DNA of 54,662 nt, taken from contig CATLOT010000026.1 of assembly GCA_950054155.1 (NCBI GenBank), forward strand, positions 1 to 54,662, written 5' to 3'. The notes beneath the pieces were generated by a model. The model was not told the origin of the DNA. It did not search any database and worked only from the letters and a program-made list of their open reading frames with translations. The stretch is from an uncultured Bacteriovoracaceae bacterium (GTDB lineage Bacteria > Bdellovibrionota > Bacteriovoracia > Bacteriovoracales > Bacteriovoracaceae). Position numbers and translations under genes: made by a program. Every line of letters starts with the position of its first letter. The first letter of the stretch is position 1. This document shows positions 1 through 8,535 of this stretch, piece after piece.

Positions 1-537
1 GCTTTCGCCTTCTTCTGCTTGGCCTACAATGGCGACGCCACAACCGTCTCCAAAGAGAATACAGATTGAGCGGTCCTTCCAATTCACTTCACGGGAAAGC
101 ATTTCAGAGCCGACGACCAGAACATTCTTGGCCATGCCAGTTTTGATAAAACTATCGGCCATGTTGACGCCGTAAACGAAGCCTGAACAGGCTGTGGCAA
201 TATCAAAGGCCGTACACTTATTGGTGATTCCAAGCTTTTGCTGAAGGACTGAAGCAGAGTTGGGCAGCTTATAGTCAGGAGTGACTGAAGCAAAGATAAT
301 CATATCGATATCGTTGGGCTCAAGTCCTGCTGTTCTTAATGCTTGCCACGTGGCCTTTTCGGCCATGTCAGTGGGGAATTCTCCGCCCTCAGGATTACAA
401 ATTCGGCGGGCCTTAATTCCGGTGCGTTCATAGATCCACTGATCATTAGTATCGACCATTTTTTCGAGGTCGAAATTCGTCATAATTCTTTCGGGCAGGT
501 AAGTTCCTGTACCCAAGATTTTGGCCTGGTAGCTCAT
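1..537 (-). CDS. fabH: 3-oxoacyl-ACP synthase III, 3' end outside window
   Basis: FabH starts fatty-acid synthesis by condensing an acyl-CoA with malonyl-ACP in the cytoplasm. The first 179 residues are visible and the gene runs off the left edge in frame. The start is the ATG at 537, followed by the N-terminal motif LGTGTYLPE, then NDQWIYERTGI and the active-site motif TACSGF with Cys117, close to the usual position near residue 112. The His and Asn of the catalytic triad lie beyond the window. It follows rpmF on the same strand, but a terminator separates them, so it may have its own promoter. The plsX gene that often sits between rpmF and fabH is absent here. The family call is firm. Confidence 0.95.
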   Translation of the reverse strand, partial: MSYQAKILGTGTYLPERIMTNFDLEKMVDTNDQWIYERTGIKARRICNPEGGEFPTDMAEKATWQALRTAGLEPNDIDMIIFASVTPDYKLPNSASVLQQKLGITNKCTAFDIATACSGFVYGVNMADSFIKTGMAKNVLVVGSEMLSREVNWKDRSICILFGDGCGVAIVGQAEEGES

Positions 538-675
538 GATTTCCCCAGTCTTAAAAAATTTAGTCTTGTATTCAAAAGGAGTTCTCCTTATTTGACAAGG
601 CTGAGTGAAAAAGATTTTGTTGCCGTGTGTTACTGAGGGGGAGAAGTGAGTGTTTCAAATGGGTAAAAACTAAAA

Positions 676-696
676 AGGCTTCCCTAGGGGAAGCCT
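676..696 (-). terminator. Rho-independent terminator after rpmF
   Basis: A perfect 9-bp stem (AGGCTTCCC/GGGAAGCCT) with a 3-nt loop lies 28 nt beyond the rpmF stop. On the minus strand it is followed by a T-rich tract, so it should end rpmF transcription before fabH. Confidence 0.9.
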
Positions 697-724
697 CAAT
701 TATCGATCTCTTTAGTAAATGAGA

Positions 725-937
725 TTATTCTTCTGTAGCTTCTTCTTCGTCAGCAGAGGCAACTACAAGTACTTCTTTACCTTTGTAGTGTCCACAAGCT
801 GGGCATACAGTGTGAGGAAGAACGTGAGAACCACAGTTAGAGCAAGACATTGGGTGCTTGCGGTATAGTTTGTGGTGCTGACCAGCTCTTCTTAGTCCTT
901 TACGAGATACAGATGTTTTTTTCTTAGGTACGGCCAT
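725..937 (-). CDS. rpmF: 50S ribosomal protein L32
   Basis: L32 is a small structural protein of the large ribosomal subunit. The 70-residue product begins MAVPKKKTS and has the classic zinc ribbon CSNCG...CPACGHYKG (two CxxC pairs), followed by an acidic tail. An SD sequence (GGAG) sits 6 nt before the ATG. A clear terminator follows the gene. In many bacteria rpmF lies directly behind a yceD gene; here the yceD homologue is about 3 kb upstream (3939-4511), with two unrelated genes between. The 293-nt stretch upstream (938-1230) contains no gene that I can support and presumably carries the rpmF promoter, but I found no convincing -35/-10 pair. Confidence 0.97.
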   Translation of the reverse strand: MAVPKKKTSVSRKGLRRAGQHHKLYRKHPMSCSNCGSHVLPHTVCPACGHYKGKEVLVVASADEEEATEE

Positions 938-1230
938 TTCCGACTCCGAGTATTTTCAACTTTCACATTAATTTGGCTAATAAGACCTAGGTTTTTACTA
1001 AAAAATGCTGCCCCCGACAAGTCTTTTCTTCTTTTTTACCCAAAAGGTGCCAGGTTGAGTTTGGTAACCCTTGAAAATCTTATAGGTGCTCTCAACAAAA
1101 AGAAGATGGCCTGATAGCACAGGGGTTCTCATTCTACAAAAGAGAGTCTCTTAAGTATTTTGATACTATTGATACCTTCGCAAGCTCTCTAAGACGGTCC
1201 CCGATTTCTTATTAAAGGACATAGGTAAAG

Positions 1231-2619
1231 TCATTTAAGGAAAAAGTCTGAGGAAAGAAGCTTCATTATATCACTTGATTTAAGTAGTTTTTGGACCTCT
1301 TTCCTTTTATCCAGGGTGATTTCACCAGCATCTTCGATCTCTTTAGCCAACCTTATCATCTGTTGCCCAAGAGGAGCATTGCCATTTTCAAGGGCGATCA
1401 TTCCGACATACCTAAGGGCGCCATTGAGGTTTGAGGTGTTGGGATCCTCAATTTTCTTAGCCGTCATATTATCAACAAGGCGGATCTTGTTGTGGTCCTG
1501 GGCCATAGCTGCGGCAAGGGCAAGATGGTTTTGACCCTCTTCGAACTTTAAGTAGTTTCGTACTTCAAGATCGTGCATCTCAAAGGGTTCTTTATGGCGT
1601 TTGTAATTCATGCGAATAACGCCAGCACTTTTCTTCGCACTGTCAGGGTTTCCTCTTAAAGTTGAGTAGGAAGTTGCGTAGAGTTTTTTGCCAAAGGAAG
1701 AACTTGCAGCATGTTCTAAAATAATTCTGGCTTCAACAGCACGAGCGATTGCATCCATTTTTGTCTTCCCAATTTCGGCGGGAATCCCAATGTGCATATG
1801 ACTTGAAGACCACTTGAGCTGATCGTTGATATCTTCTTTGAGAACGCGATTCCAAGTCGATGGAATTGTTTCATAGCTACTGTGAGGAAACTCAAGATAT
1901 CCAGCATCGAGTGTTGCCTTTACGGGCATTCCCATGTCATCGACCATTACCTTTTGCATTAACTTACGATAGCCCTCTGTAAAGTCTTGAGCAGCATCAC
2001 GAGAGACGCTCATGAATTTTAAGTTCTTTCCCTGGTGTTTGGTTTCGAGGATGGGGTCGACAATATCACTGACAAAGAAATCATAGAGTCGGGGAGAGAG
2101 GTCGGTTATAGCGTAGGTGTCCTGGTCTTTGGGAACTCCTTTTCTGACTCCACCAAAAGCAAAGAATTGTTTTGCTGAACGAGCTTTTTTTCCGCCATTC
2201 ATTATTCTGTCTGCTTCTAATATTCTTTCAAGAGGAATATTAAGAAGATCGATTTCTTCTCTTGTTTCTTTTGTTCCTCTGAGAAACTGAGTCGCCCTCG
2301 TGAAGAGACCAGGTTTCTTATTGTCCTCAATGCGAAGATTTTTAAAAAGCTGCTGGAGATCTTCAATATACTTGGGGTCTTTTTCCAGAAGGATGAGGGT
2401 GTCTCCATAGGAGAACTCTGAATCGAAAGAATAGGTGAGGGGATAATCTTTGTCTTTGATACGAATAGTGACTTCATTGTCCTGAGCCCAGAACTTCTTG
2501 AGGCTTGGTCTTTTCTCACTCTTAATTGATGAAGCCAAGCTTTTGGCAATACAAGACTCTGCGCTTAGAGAAAGCGAGGAGGTTAGGAGTGTGAGGATAA
2601 AGAGAATTTTCCAATTCAT
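1231..2619 (-). CDS. secreted protein with HxHxG motif, possible amidoligase-like fold
   Basis: A 462-residue protein with a signal peptide (MNWKILFILTLLTSS, cut near ALA-type residues before ESC). I do not recognise it with certainty. Three elements are spaced as in the glutamine-synthetase-like carboxylate-amine ligase superfamily (GCS2/amidoligase): a Glu in YLEFPHSS (about residue 242), HMHIG at 274-278, and HDLEVRNY at 349-356, comparable to the family's E-x-P, HVHVG and EFR motifs. That fold is normally cytoplasmic because it uses ATP, so a secreted copy would be odd. It stands alone on the minus strand between rpmF and a divergent lipoprotein gene. The membership is an inference; an unrelated secreted enzyme remains possible. 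Confidence 0.55.
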   Translation of the reverse strand: MNWKILFILTLLTSSLSLSAESCIAKSLASSIKSEKRPSLKKFWAQDNEVTIRIKDKDYPLTYSFDSEFSYGDTLILLEKDPKYIEDLQQLFKNLRIEDNKKPGLFTRATQFLRGTKETREEIDLLNIPLERILEADRIMNGGKKARSAKQFFAFGGVRKGVPKDQDTYAITDLSPRLYDFFVSDIVDPILETKHQGKNLKFMSVSRDAAQDFTEGYRKLMQKVMVDDMGMPVKATLDAGYLEFPHSSYETIPSTWNRVLKEDINDQLKWSSSHMHIGIPAEIGKTKMDAIARAVEARIILEHAASSSFGKKLYATSYSTLRGNPDSAKKSAGVIRMNYKRHKEPFEMHDLEVRNYLKFEEGQNHLALAAAMAQDHNKIRLVDNMTAKKIEDPNTSNLNGALRYVGMIALENGNAPLGQQMIRLAKEIEDAGEITLDKRKEVQKLLKSSDIMKLLSSDFFLK

Positions 2620-2832
2620 AGTGAACTTGTCGGGATAAGTCTTTAAAAACTAAAGAGGTGTCAAAAAGGCAGTCAATGTCCCAAAAGTGGCTAAAGTGTG
2701 ACCGCTCAGGTGCAAGAAAGATGAATATTTCTAGATATTTAGACGGCTTTTTAGGGGGTTAGAGAAATGGTCACTTGGCAATGAGTTTGCAGCTATATAA
2801 GTAACGATTTTACGCCTAAGGGAGGGCTAAGA

Positions 2833-3942
2833 ATGAAGAAAACGTTGTTACTATTATTGCCATTACTTTTTTTCGTTTCTTGTGGTGATGACGATGAAAC
2901 TGTCATCACGGGGTCAGTTGAGGTCCCTTCAGAGATCGCACCAGAGCTAAGCGAAGTGACAGAAGCTTGCCACCTCTTTTCGGCGGAACATAATAGTGAG
3001 TCCGACCTCTTAAGAGAGTCTTTTTCAAAGGTCGCTGAGGATTGTGACAACGAAGTTGCGCTTCATGAAAATAAAGAGGCTGCGCTGATGAAGGGGTATG
3101 CTTTCTTTCAAGAATTCGTTCAAAGCTACAATGAAGAGGCTCATAAGAGTTGTCGAAACCTCGCAAAGAGGGTGATAAAAAAATCTTATAATCAATTTAT
3201 GCGTGAGCGCTTAGAGCAAACACCTCAACGAGTTGCTTATGCCGAAATGGATAAAGTGACTTTTGATAATACGATGAGAGTGGCTATCGCTCGAGGTTGT
3301 ATTAGTGATTTTGAAAGCATTGATTACAGTTTTAGTGATAATGACTTTAGCTATTCTATAGGTGATGAGCATCTTGTGAATGGATCCTTTGAATACTTTA
3401 GAATTCAAGGAGAGTCTGGTTACCAAACTCTTGGAAGTGACTGGGCCCTAGTCGAAAGTAAGTTTATGCCGTTTTGGCGTGCTTTTAGTGTGGTTGAAGA
3501 GGAAGGCAAGAAATGTGACTTCTTTGAAGTCCAGGGTATTGGAGTGAGCGCTGTCGCTGCCGATGGAAATCATGTTGTAGAACTCGATTCTCACTGCCAA
3601 AACGAGTCAGGGCAAAATGTCGCTGGAGACGCTCGTATCGAAATCCGTCAAAGTGTTTCGATTAAAGAGGCCGGTGATTATAAGCTTACTTTCAAAGCTC
3701 AAAAACGAGGTGGTGTTCATGGCGACCTTGAAGTAGCTGTCTTTCAAAGAAGCCGTGATAAAGAGTTTGATCCAGTTGCCTTAGATAATTCTCAACAATG
3801 GCAAGAAGTGTGTGTCGACTTTAACGCCGAAGACGAACTTAAGTCCGTTGCTATCGCTGTTCGTGACGCTGAAGCATCAGGAGCAAACTCTATGGGAGCC
3901 CTGGTTGATAACTTTTCTTTTAGCGCGGGGACCTGTCCTTAA
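2833..3942 (+). CDS. lipoprotein with C-terminal jelly-roll-like domain
   Basis: A 369-residue lipoprotein: the signal sequence MKKTLLLLLPLLFFVSC ends in a lipobox with Cys17, followed by an acidic linker (GDDDE), which argues against inner-membrane sorting by a +2 Asp (the +2 residue is Gly). Residues ~40-170 are helical and Cys-containing. The C-terminal half starts LVNGSFEY and continues with repeated beta strands ending VDNFSF, the look of a DUF642/carbohydrate-binding galactose-binding-like domain. A strong SD (GGGAGG) precedes the ATG. Its stop overlaps that of the convergent yceD gene. Substrate is unknown; a role in binding a surface glycan is only a guess. Confidence 0.7.
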   Translation: MKKTLLLLLPLLFFVSCGDDDETVITGSVEVPSEIAPELSEVTEACHLFSAEHNSESDLLRESFSKVAEDCDNEVALHENKEAALMKGYAFFQEFVQSYNEEAHKSCRNLAKRVIKKSYNQFMRERLEQTPQRVAYAEMDKVTFDNTMRVAIARGCISDFESIDYSFSDNDFSYSIGDEHLVNGSFEYFRIQGESGYQTLGSDWALVESKFMPFWRAFSVVEEEGKKCDFFEVQGIGVSAVAADGNHVVELDSHCQNESGQNVAGDARIEIRQSVSIKEAGDYKLTFKAQKRGGVHGDLEVAVFQRSRDKEFDPVALDNSQQWQEVCVDFNAEDELKSVAIAVRDAEASGANSMGALVDNFSFSAGTCP

Positions 3943-4511
3943 TTCTTGGTTTGATGTTCGCAAATCTTAACGTTTAGGTCTTGTCCACATTCTGGACACA
4001 GACCTAAACAGTCTTCGTCATGGAGAGGGAAGTGCTCGATATTCATAAAGAGGTTTTCGTGGACCATCTCAGCAATATCAGCATTGCCTCGATCATGAAA
4101 GTAGAGTGCGAATTCCTCATTTTCAGTAAAAACATCATCTAATTCTTCAAACTCAGGTTCATTTTCAAGGCGTTTAGGAACAAAGCAGACCTGAAAATCT
4201 GCATAGACATCTTGATTTGTTGGAGTGAGGCAGCGGACACAGGGTGTGATGTACTTTGCTTTAATATTACCTCTCACGAGGAGGTGATCCCCAAAAGGCT
4301 TCCCTGACTTTCTTTTAATCTTGAGATCACAAGAAATTGAACCTTTTGAGTAGCCGTCTTCTTCACGATCCGTTTGCTCTTCTAGTTCTTCAAATAAAGC
4401 GGCAACCCACTCACACTCTTCAGTGAGTTCATATTCACTAACTTCATCAAAAACATATTCACCCAATTTTACGACGGGTTTGATATCATCTTGGACATAC
4501 TCATTATTCAT
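3939..4511 (-). CDS. yceD: YceD/DUF177 family protein
   Basis: About 190 residues, taking the ATG at 4511 (MNNEYVQDD); an upstream in-frame start at 4553 would add 14 residues that do not fit the family. The signature is two cysteine pairs: PCVRCL in the middle and the C-terminal GLCPECGQDLN, typical of DUF177 proteins. YceD proteins are linked to ribosome or 23S rRNA function and usually sit directly before rpmF; here that pairing is broken by two inserted genes. A possible promoter (TTGTGC, 16 nt, TATTTT) lies upstream on the minus strand. The gene is divergent from the shikimate kinase gene, and its 3' end overlaps the lipoprotein gene on the other strand by 4 nt. Confidence 0.85.
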   Translation of the reverse strand: MNNEYVQDDIKPVVKLGEYVFDEVSEYELTEECEWVAALFEELEEQTDREEDGYSKGSISCDLKIKRKSGKPFGDHLLVRGNIKAKYITPCVRCLTPTNQDVYADFQVCFVPKRLENEPEFEELDDVFTENEEFALYFHDRGNADIAEMVHENLFMNIEHFPLHDEDCLGLCPECGQDLNVKICEHQTKN

Positions 4512-4558
4512 TGCGATCTCTTGGTCAAAAATAGTAGTCGGTATGCATAGCACAAAGG

Positions 4559-5077
4559 ATGGAAAGAGTGAAGCTGATCATTACAGGTTTTATGGGAGCG
4601 GGAAAATCTACCCTGCTGACATCGTGGAAGGCTGACTTTGAGGGGAGGGCCTTTGATCTTGATCATCTTGTTGCGAAGGCCGCCGGCGTCGCTCCGGATC
4701 GGCTCGGGGGATGGATTGCCGAAGTGGGCTTTGATGAGTTTAGAAAACAGGAATCAAAGCTCATTAAGAAATTCCTCCAGAAGCAGGGACGGGGTCTCCT
4801 TGCGCTTGGTGGAGGTGCTTTCCACAGTGAAAACAGAGAGTTATGGCTAGAGCAAGACGAAGTTAAATCACTGTGGCTTGATGCGCCTCTTGATGTCTTG
4901 TGGCGCCGAGTCGAAAAAGATGGAAATCGTCCTCTTGTTGCAGATGGCCGAGAGGCCTTTGAGGCACTATATAGGCAAAGGTTAGAGGATTATCAGAGTG
5001 CGGACTATCGGCTTGTCAGTGTTGGCGAGCTCCCTTCATTTTCTCAGTGGTGCAGTGATTCAAAATTAGACGAATAG
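4559..5077 (+). CDS. aroK: shikimate kinase
   Basis: Shikimate kinase phosphorylates shikimate with ATP in the chorismate pathway. The 172-residue product has the P-loop GFMGAGKST (residues 10-18), DLDHLVA (the DxD shikimate/Mg site is present as DLD), a shikimate-binding FRKQE, LGGGAF and the lid-type motif GNRPL. The N-terminal half is conserved, the rest is divergent. The ATG at 4559 has almost no room for an SD; GTG at 4568 with AAGGA 8 nt upstream is an equally possible start. It heads a long co-directional run (5104, alr, mla genes), which suggests an operon. A related small P-loop kinase cannot be fully excluded. Confidence 0.85.
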   Translation: MERVKLIITGFMGAGKSTLLTSWKADFEGRAFDLDHLVAKAAGVAPDRLGGWIAEVGFDEFRKQESKLIKKFLQKQGRGLLALGGGAFHSENRELWLEQDEVKSLWLDAPLDVLWRRVEKDGNRPLVADGREAFEALYRQRLEDYQSADYRLVSVGELPSFSQWCSDSKLDE

Positions 5078-5103
5078 CTCTTTTGTGGGGCATAATTTAG
5101 TCT

Positions 5104-6579
5104 ATGGATAAAGAAGATCAAATTGTCGTTGCCCTCCTCTGTCGTAATCTCCAGCTTGCCAAAAAGCTGTCTGATATCTTCAAACAAGTTGGGGTACTTC
5201 CTTATATATGCACTGACCTCGCTGACTTTTGGGAGCAAACCCTCAAAGAGACACCTCATCTTTCAGTTGTCGATGTAAAGTCGACACATGAGGGGGAACT
5301 TCTTTTTAAAAACCATCCCAAAATTTTAAGTGAAGAGATGCCAGTTAGTTTCCTCTATGAAGCTGATAGCATGCCTCTTCTCTATTCTACATATGATATC
5401 CTTAATCTGGGACTTATTGATGCTCGTGCGAGCTTATCTGGACAGATTAAGGCAGTTCTTAAGAGGTTTAATCGCTATCAAAATTGGCAAGCAAAGGCCT
5501 ATGCTGCGAATGAATCTCAAGAGGGTCTTGATCGTAAACTGAGTCAGGTGATTGAGCGAACTGAAGAGCTTAAAGAGAAAAACTTTTACCAATCTCTTTT
5601 AAAAAGCCTGCAAGGTCGTCTCGAAGAAGAAAAGGAAAGTGAAGACTTTCAAACGGCTGTTGCCCGCGTCTTTTCTCAAGTGAAGGAGATGAAGAAGTTT
5701 ACCTTTCTTGAGTTGAGCCCTTCTGGTCAAAAGCTTGTGTCGCCTCAGTTCTTCTTTGATAAATACACTCACATTCCTTCACTGTGGCTAGGGAAAACCT
5801 GCACTAAGGGAATTGAATTCTTTGCTCAAAATATGGCCTCTCAAATTTGCCTAGAAATAATGGGGGGTGAGTTGATGAGCCTTCTCATTAGAGGCAAGAA
5901 TAATGAGCCTGAAGGAATGATTTTCGTTCGTGTCGAGAGTGAGGAATTTCTTGCCAATTTTGATTGGGAGTCACTAGAGCGCTACTTGAGTGGACTCTAT
6001 TGTTATTTTAATCTTAGAGCTCTTGGTGCTGATACTCAAAGTTCAGTAGGTGGTTTGTCTCTCTCATGGGGGCTATATCAACTTCTTGATGAGATAAAAT
6101 ATGGGGCCCTTCCGGAGTCTCGCCTTGAGGGGGGTTACGATCGCTTTGCCTTGATTTCTGTTAATTTTCACGACCTCTATGAACGCGCTCTTTCTCAGGA
6201 AGAGATGCGCTTTTATTGGCACAAATTCTATAGTGACTTTATTAATGGAATCGAAACTCAAAAGGGTTTAGATTTTAGACCTTATTACCACAGTCCAAAG
6301 CATAGTTACTTTCTCGTTGAAAAAGAGAGTCTTGATCAAGACCTTGTGGCCTTTAAAAATTACTGCACTCGCTTTCCTTACTGGCGTTACTTTGAAGATG
6401 CGGATGTTGTCCTTGGGGCAAGTCTAAAACCTGAGGTTCGTCTGGTCCCCATGACTCCTCAAGCAATTGAAAGAGTGATTCTTGAGGAAGAGGTTAGTGC
6501 CCTTCAAAATAATTCAGAAGCTTCAAAAGAAAAGCCAAAGAGAACTCTCTTTCGAAGTGGTCCTGAACTGACAATGTAA
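5104..6579 (+). CDS. receiver-like signalling protein, function unknown
   Basis: A 491-residue soluble protein. Residues 1-120 resemble a response-regulator receiver in strand order (IVVALLCRN, LSVVDVK, PVSFLYEAD), with an Asp in VVDV at the usual phosphoacceptor place, but the acidic pair near the N-terminus and the conserved Lys are not evident, so it may be a pseudo-receiver. A charged coiled coil follows (about 140-190), then a long region without a clear family and a Glu/Lys-rich tail. It lies 26 nt after aroK and 2 nt before alr. A CATAAT box ends 7 nt before the ATG, so a leaderless secondary transcript is possible. The fold call is an inference. Confidence 0.6.
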   Translation: MDKEDQIVVALLCRNLQLAKKLSDIFKQVGVLPYICTDLADFWEQTLKETPHLSVVDVKSTHEGELLFKNHPKILSEEMPVSFLYEADSMPLLYSTYDILNLGLIDARASLSGQIKAVLKRFNRYQNWQAKAYAANESQEGLDRKLSQVIERTEELKEKNFYQSLLKSLQGRLEEEKESEDFQTAVARVFSQVKEMKKFTFLELSPSGQKLVSPQFFFDKYTHIPSLWLGKTCTKGIEFFAQNMASQICLEIMGGELMSLLIRGKNNEPEGMIFVRVESEEFLANFDWESLERYLSGLYCYFNLRALGADTQSSVGGLSLSWGLYQLLDEIKYGALPESRLEGGYDRFALISVNFHDLYERALSQEEMRFYWHKFYSDFINGIETQKGLDFRPYYHSPKHSYFLVEKESLDQDLVAFKNYCTRFPYWRYFEDADVVLGASLKPEVRLVPMTPQAIERVILEEEVSALQNNSEASKEKPKRTLFRSGPELTM

Positions 6580-6581
6580 GC

Positions 6582-7718
6582 ATGGTACCGGCCCGACTTG
6601 GCAGTCACCTTCTCATTCACTTTGACCGCCTCAAAGAAAATATTTCTCGTCTTAAGAAACTCTGTCCTAAGAATAAAATTCTTCTCATGGTCAAGGCCGA
6701 TGCCTATGGGCACGGCTTATCAGAGGTTGTGGACTATACGAATACTCATCTCGGGGTTGGGGAGTTTGGGGTCGCTGCACTTGGTGAAGGTTTGACTCTG
6801 AGAAAGAACTTTCCAGACAAAGAGTTTGAAATTTATGTCTTTAGTGACCTGCAATTTTCTTTTGATGAAATGAGAGAGCAGTATCTGGAGAATAGACTCA
6901 TTCCCGTTATTGGTCAGTGGGAAGACTTAGATATTTTTCTTGAGGATAAGCGCTTTTCTCACCTCCCACTGTGCTTGAAGTTTAATACGGGAATGAATCG
7001 TCTCGGAATCGACTATAAAGAATGTGATCAGGTGATTGAGAAGCTCATCAAGTTCAAAAGAAAAGAGATCTTTCATTTAATGACCCATATGGCGAATGCA
7101 TCAATGCCCATGGAAACCAATAAGAGAAATATTTGGCAACGTGAGCGTTTTCAAGAGATTAAAGAAAAGCTCGCCCAGGCCGGGATCAAGGTTTTAAATT
7201 CTTCCTTTGGTAATTCTGGAACAATTGAGCAAGAGTATTCTTTAGAAGAAACTCACATAAGACCTGGACTCATGGTCTATGGGCCTACAAGTATGGCCCC
7301 TCAGCATCGCCAAAAATCCTCTTGGCAAGGAAAGGTCATAAGTGATCTCAATACAAAAGTTCTCAAGACTTTCGAAGTTAAGAAGGGGGAGCCGATAGGT
7401 TATAGCTCTATCGCTTGTCCCCATGATGGAGTTGTCGCGATTATTGCCCTCGGTTATGGCGATGGTATTTCGACTCGCTTTAGTGGCGCCTCCCTCTATC
7501 ACAAGGGGGTGAAGGGAAAGGTTGTTGGTCGCGTTTGCATGGATATGACTTATGTTATTTTCCCGCTTGGAACGGCCATTGAAAGAGGTGAGATTTTTCA
7601 AGTGTGGGGAGAAGATTCTCAAAAATTTAGTGAGCTAGCTCATGAGACCAATACACTACCATATGAGTTAACTATTCAGCTTACAGCTCGCGTTCCTAGA
7701 ATCTATCAGCTAGACTAA
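6582..7718 (+). CDS. alr: alanine racemase
   Basis: Alr is a PLP enzyme that makes D-alanine for peptidoglycan. The 378-residue length is normal. The PLP lysine lies in MVKADAYGHG (Lys38), the second catalytic base region is PIGYSSIA (Tyr), and the C-terminal motifs ALGYGDGI and GRVCMDM are present. It starts 2 nt after the preceding gene and ends 4 nt before mlaE, so it is clearly part of the same transcription unit. Pairing a wall-precursor gene with an outer-membrane lipid transporter fits a cell-envelope operon. Confidence 0.95.
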   Translation: MVPARLGSHLLIHFDRLKENISRLKKLCPKNKILLMVKADAYGHGLSEVVDYTNTHLGVGEFGVAALGEGLTLRKNFPDKEFEIYVFSDLQFSFDEMREQYLENRLIPVIGQWEDLDIFLEDKRFSHLPLCLKFNTGMNRLGIDYKECDQVIEKLIKFKRKEIFHLMTHMANASMPMETNKRNIWQRERFQEIKEKLAQAGIKVLNSSFGNSGTIEQEYSLEETHIRPGLMVYGPTSMAPQHRQKSSWQGKVISDLNTKVLKTFEVKKGEPIGYSSIACPHDGVVAIIALGYGDGISTRFSGASLYHKGVKGKVVGRVCMDMTYVIFPLGTAIERGEIFQVWGEDSQKFSELAHETNTLPYELTIQLTARVPRIYQLD

Positions 7719-7722
7719 TATC

Positions 7723-8532
7723 ATGTCAGAGCAAACGCGCGAATTACCCGCTTATTTAAAACCGATTGAAAGTCTCGGCGCTTCCGTCATGAATACTATT
7801 ACGGGGCTGGGGAGCTTTATCACCTTTCTCTCCAAAGCTTTCTTCTGGTTTGTTAGGCCACCCTTTAGGATTCGTTTGTATTTTGATCAACTCTACTTTG
7901 TTGGAAATAAGAGTATTTTTATCGTGATGTTGGCAGGGTCCTTCACTGGTATGGTGATGGCCTATCAGACCTACTTTGGTTTTAAGCTCATTAGCGTGGA
8001 CTCTCTTGTGGGACCCATTACCGCTTTGACTCTCGCTAAAGAGCTTGCTCCCGTTCTTACAGGTCTCATTGTTGCAGGTCGAGCTGGAGCTGCTATGACC
8101 GCTCAAATTGGTTCCATGAAAGTGACGGAGCAAATTGACGCCCTTGAGGTGATGGGAATTAATGGTATCCAATACCTCGCTGTTCCTCGTATTGTTGCGG
8201 GGACGATCTCTTTACCCATGCTTTCCGCGCTGTTTCTCTTTATTGGAAATGTCGGAAGTTATATTGTTGGAACCAAATTTCTTAGCATCGATGAAGCTAT
8301 CTATTTATCGAAGCTAGGTCAGTTTATGTTTCTCTCGGATATCTGGCAGGGCCTTATTAAGGCTACCTTCTTTGGTTTTATCATCTCCTGCATTGGAACT
8401 TACTTTGGCTTTAATGTAACGAAAGGAGCTGAAGGAGTAGGGAAGGCCACAAACCTTTCTGTTGTGTGGGGAATGATTATGGTCCTTATTTCAGATTATT
8501 TTTTAACTAGTTTTTTAATCCAAGTATTTTAA
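7723..8532 (+). CDS. mlaE: MlaE-family ABC transporter permease
   Basis: MlaE is the inner-membrane permease of MCE-type phospholipid transporters. The 269-residue protein has several hydrophobic helices and the family core: GSFTGMVMAYQ, the long conserved LTLAKELAPVLTGLIVAGR and AMTAQIGSMKVTEQIDAL. It forms a cassette with the ATPase (8536) and the MCE protein (9346), separated by 3 and 57 nt. Direction of lipid movement cannot be read from sequence. No MlaA, MlaB or MlaC gene accompanies it here. Confidence 0.95.
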   Translation: MSEQTRELPAYLKPIESLGASVMNTITGLGSFITFLSKAFFWFVRPPFRIRLYFDQLYFVGNKSIFIVMLAGSFTGMVMAYQTYFGFKLISVDSLVGPITALTLAKELAPVLTGLIVAGRAGAAMTAQIGSMKVTEQIDALEVMGINGIQYLAVPRIVAGTISLPMLSALFLFIGNVGSYIVGTKFLSIDEAIYLSKLGQFMFLSDIWQGLIKATFFGFIISCIGTYFGFNVTKGAEGVGKATNLSVVWGMIMVLISDYFLTSFLIQVF

Positions 8533-8535
8533 GCC

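Noticed and set aside
938-1230. Possible small gene or RNA upstream of rpmF
   Set aside because: No start/stop frame with protein-like sequence and no convincing structure or promoter pair.
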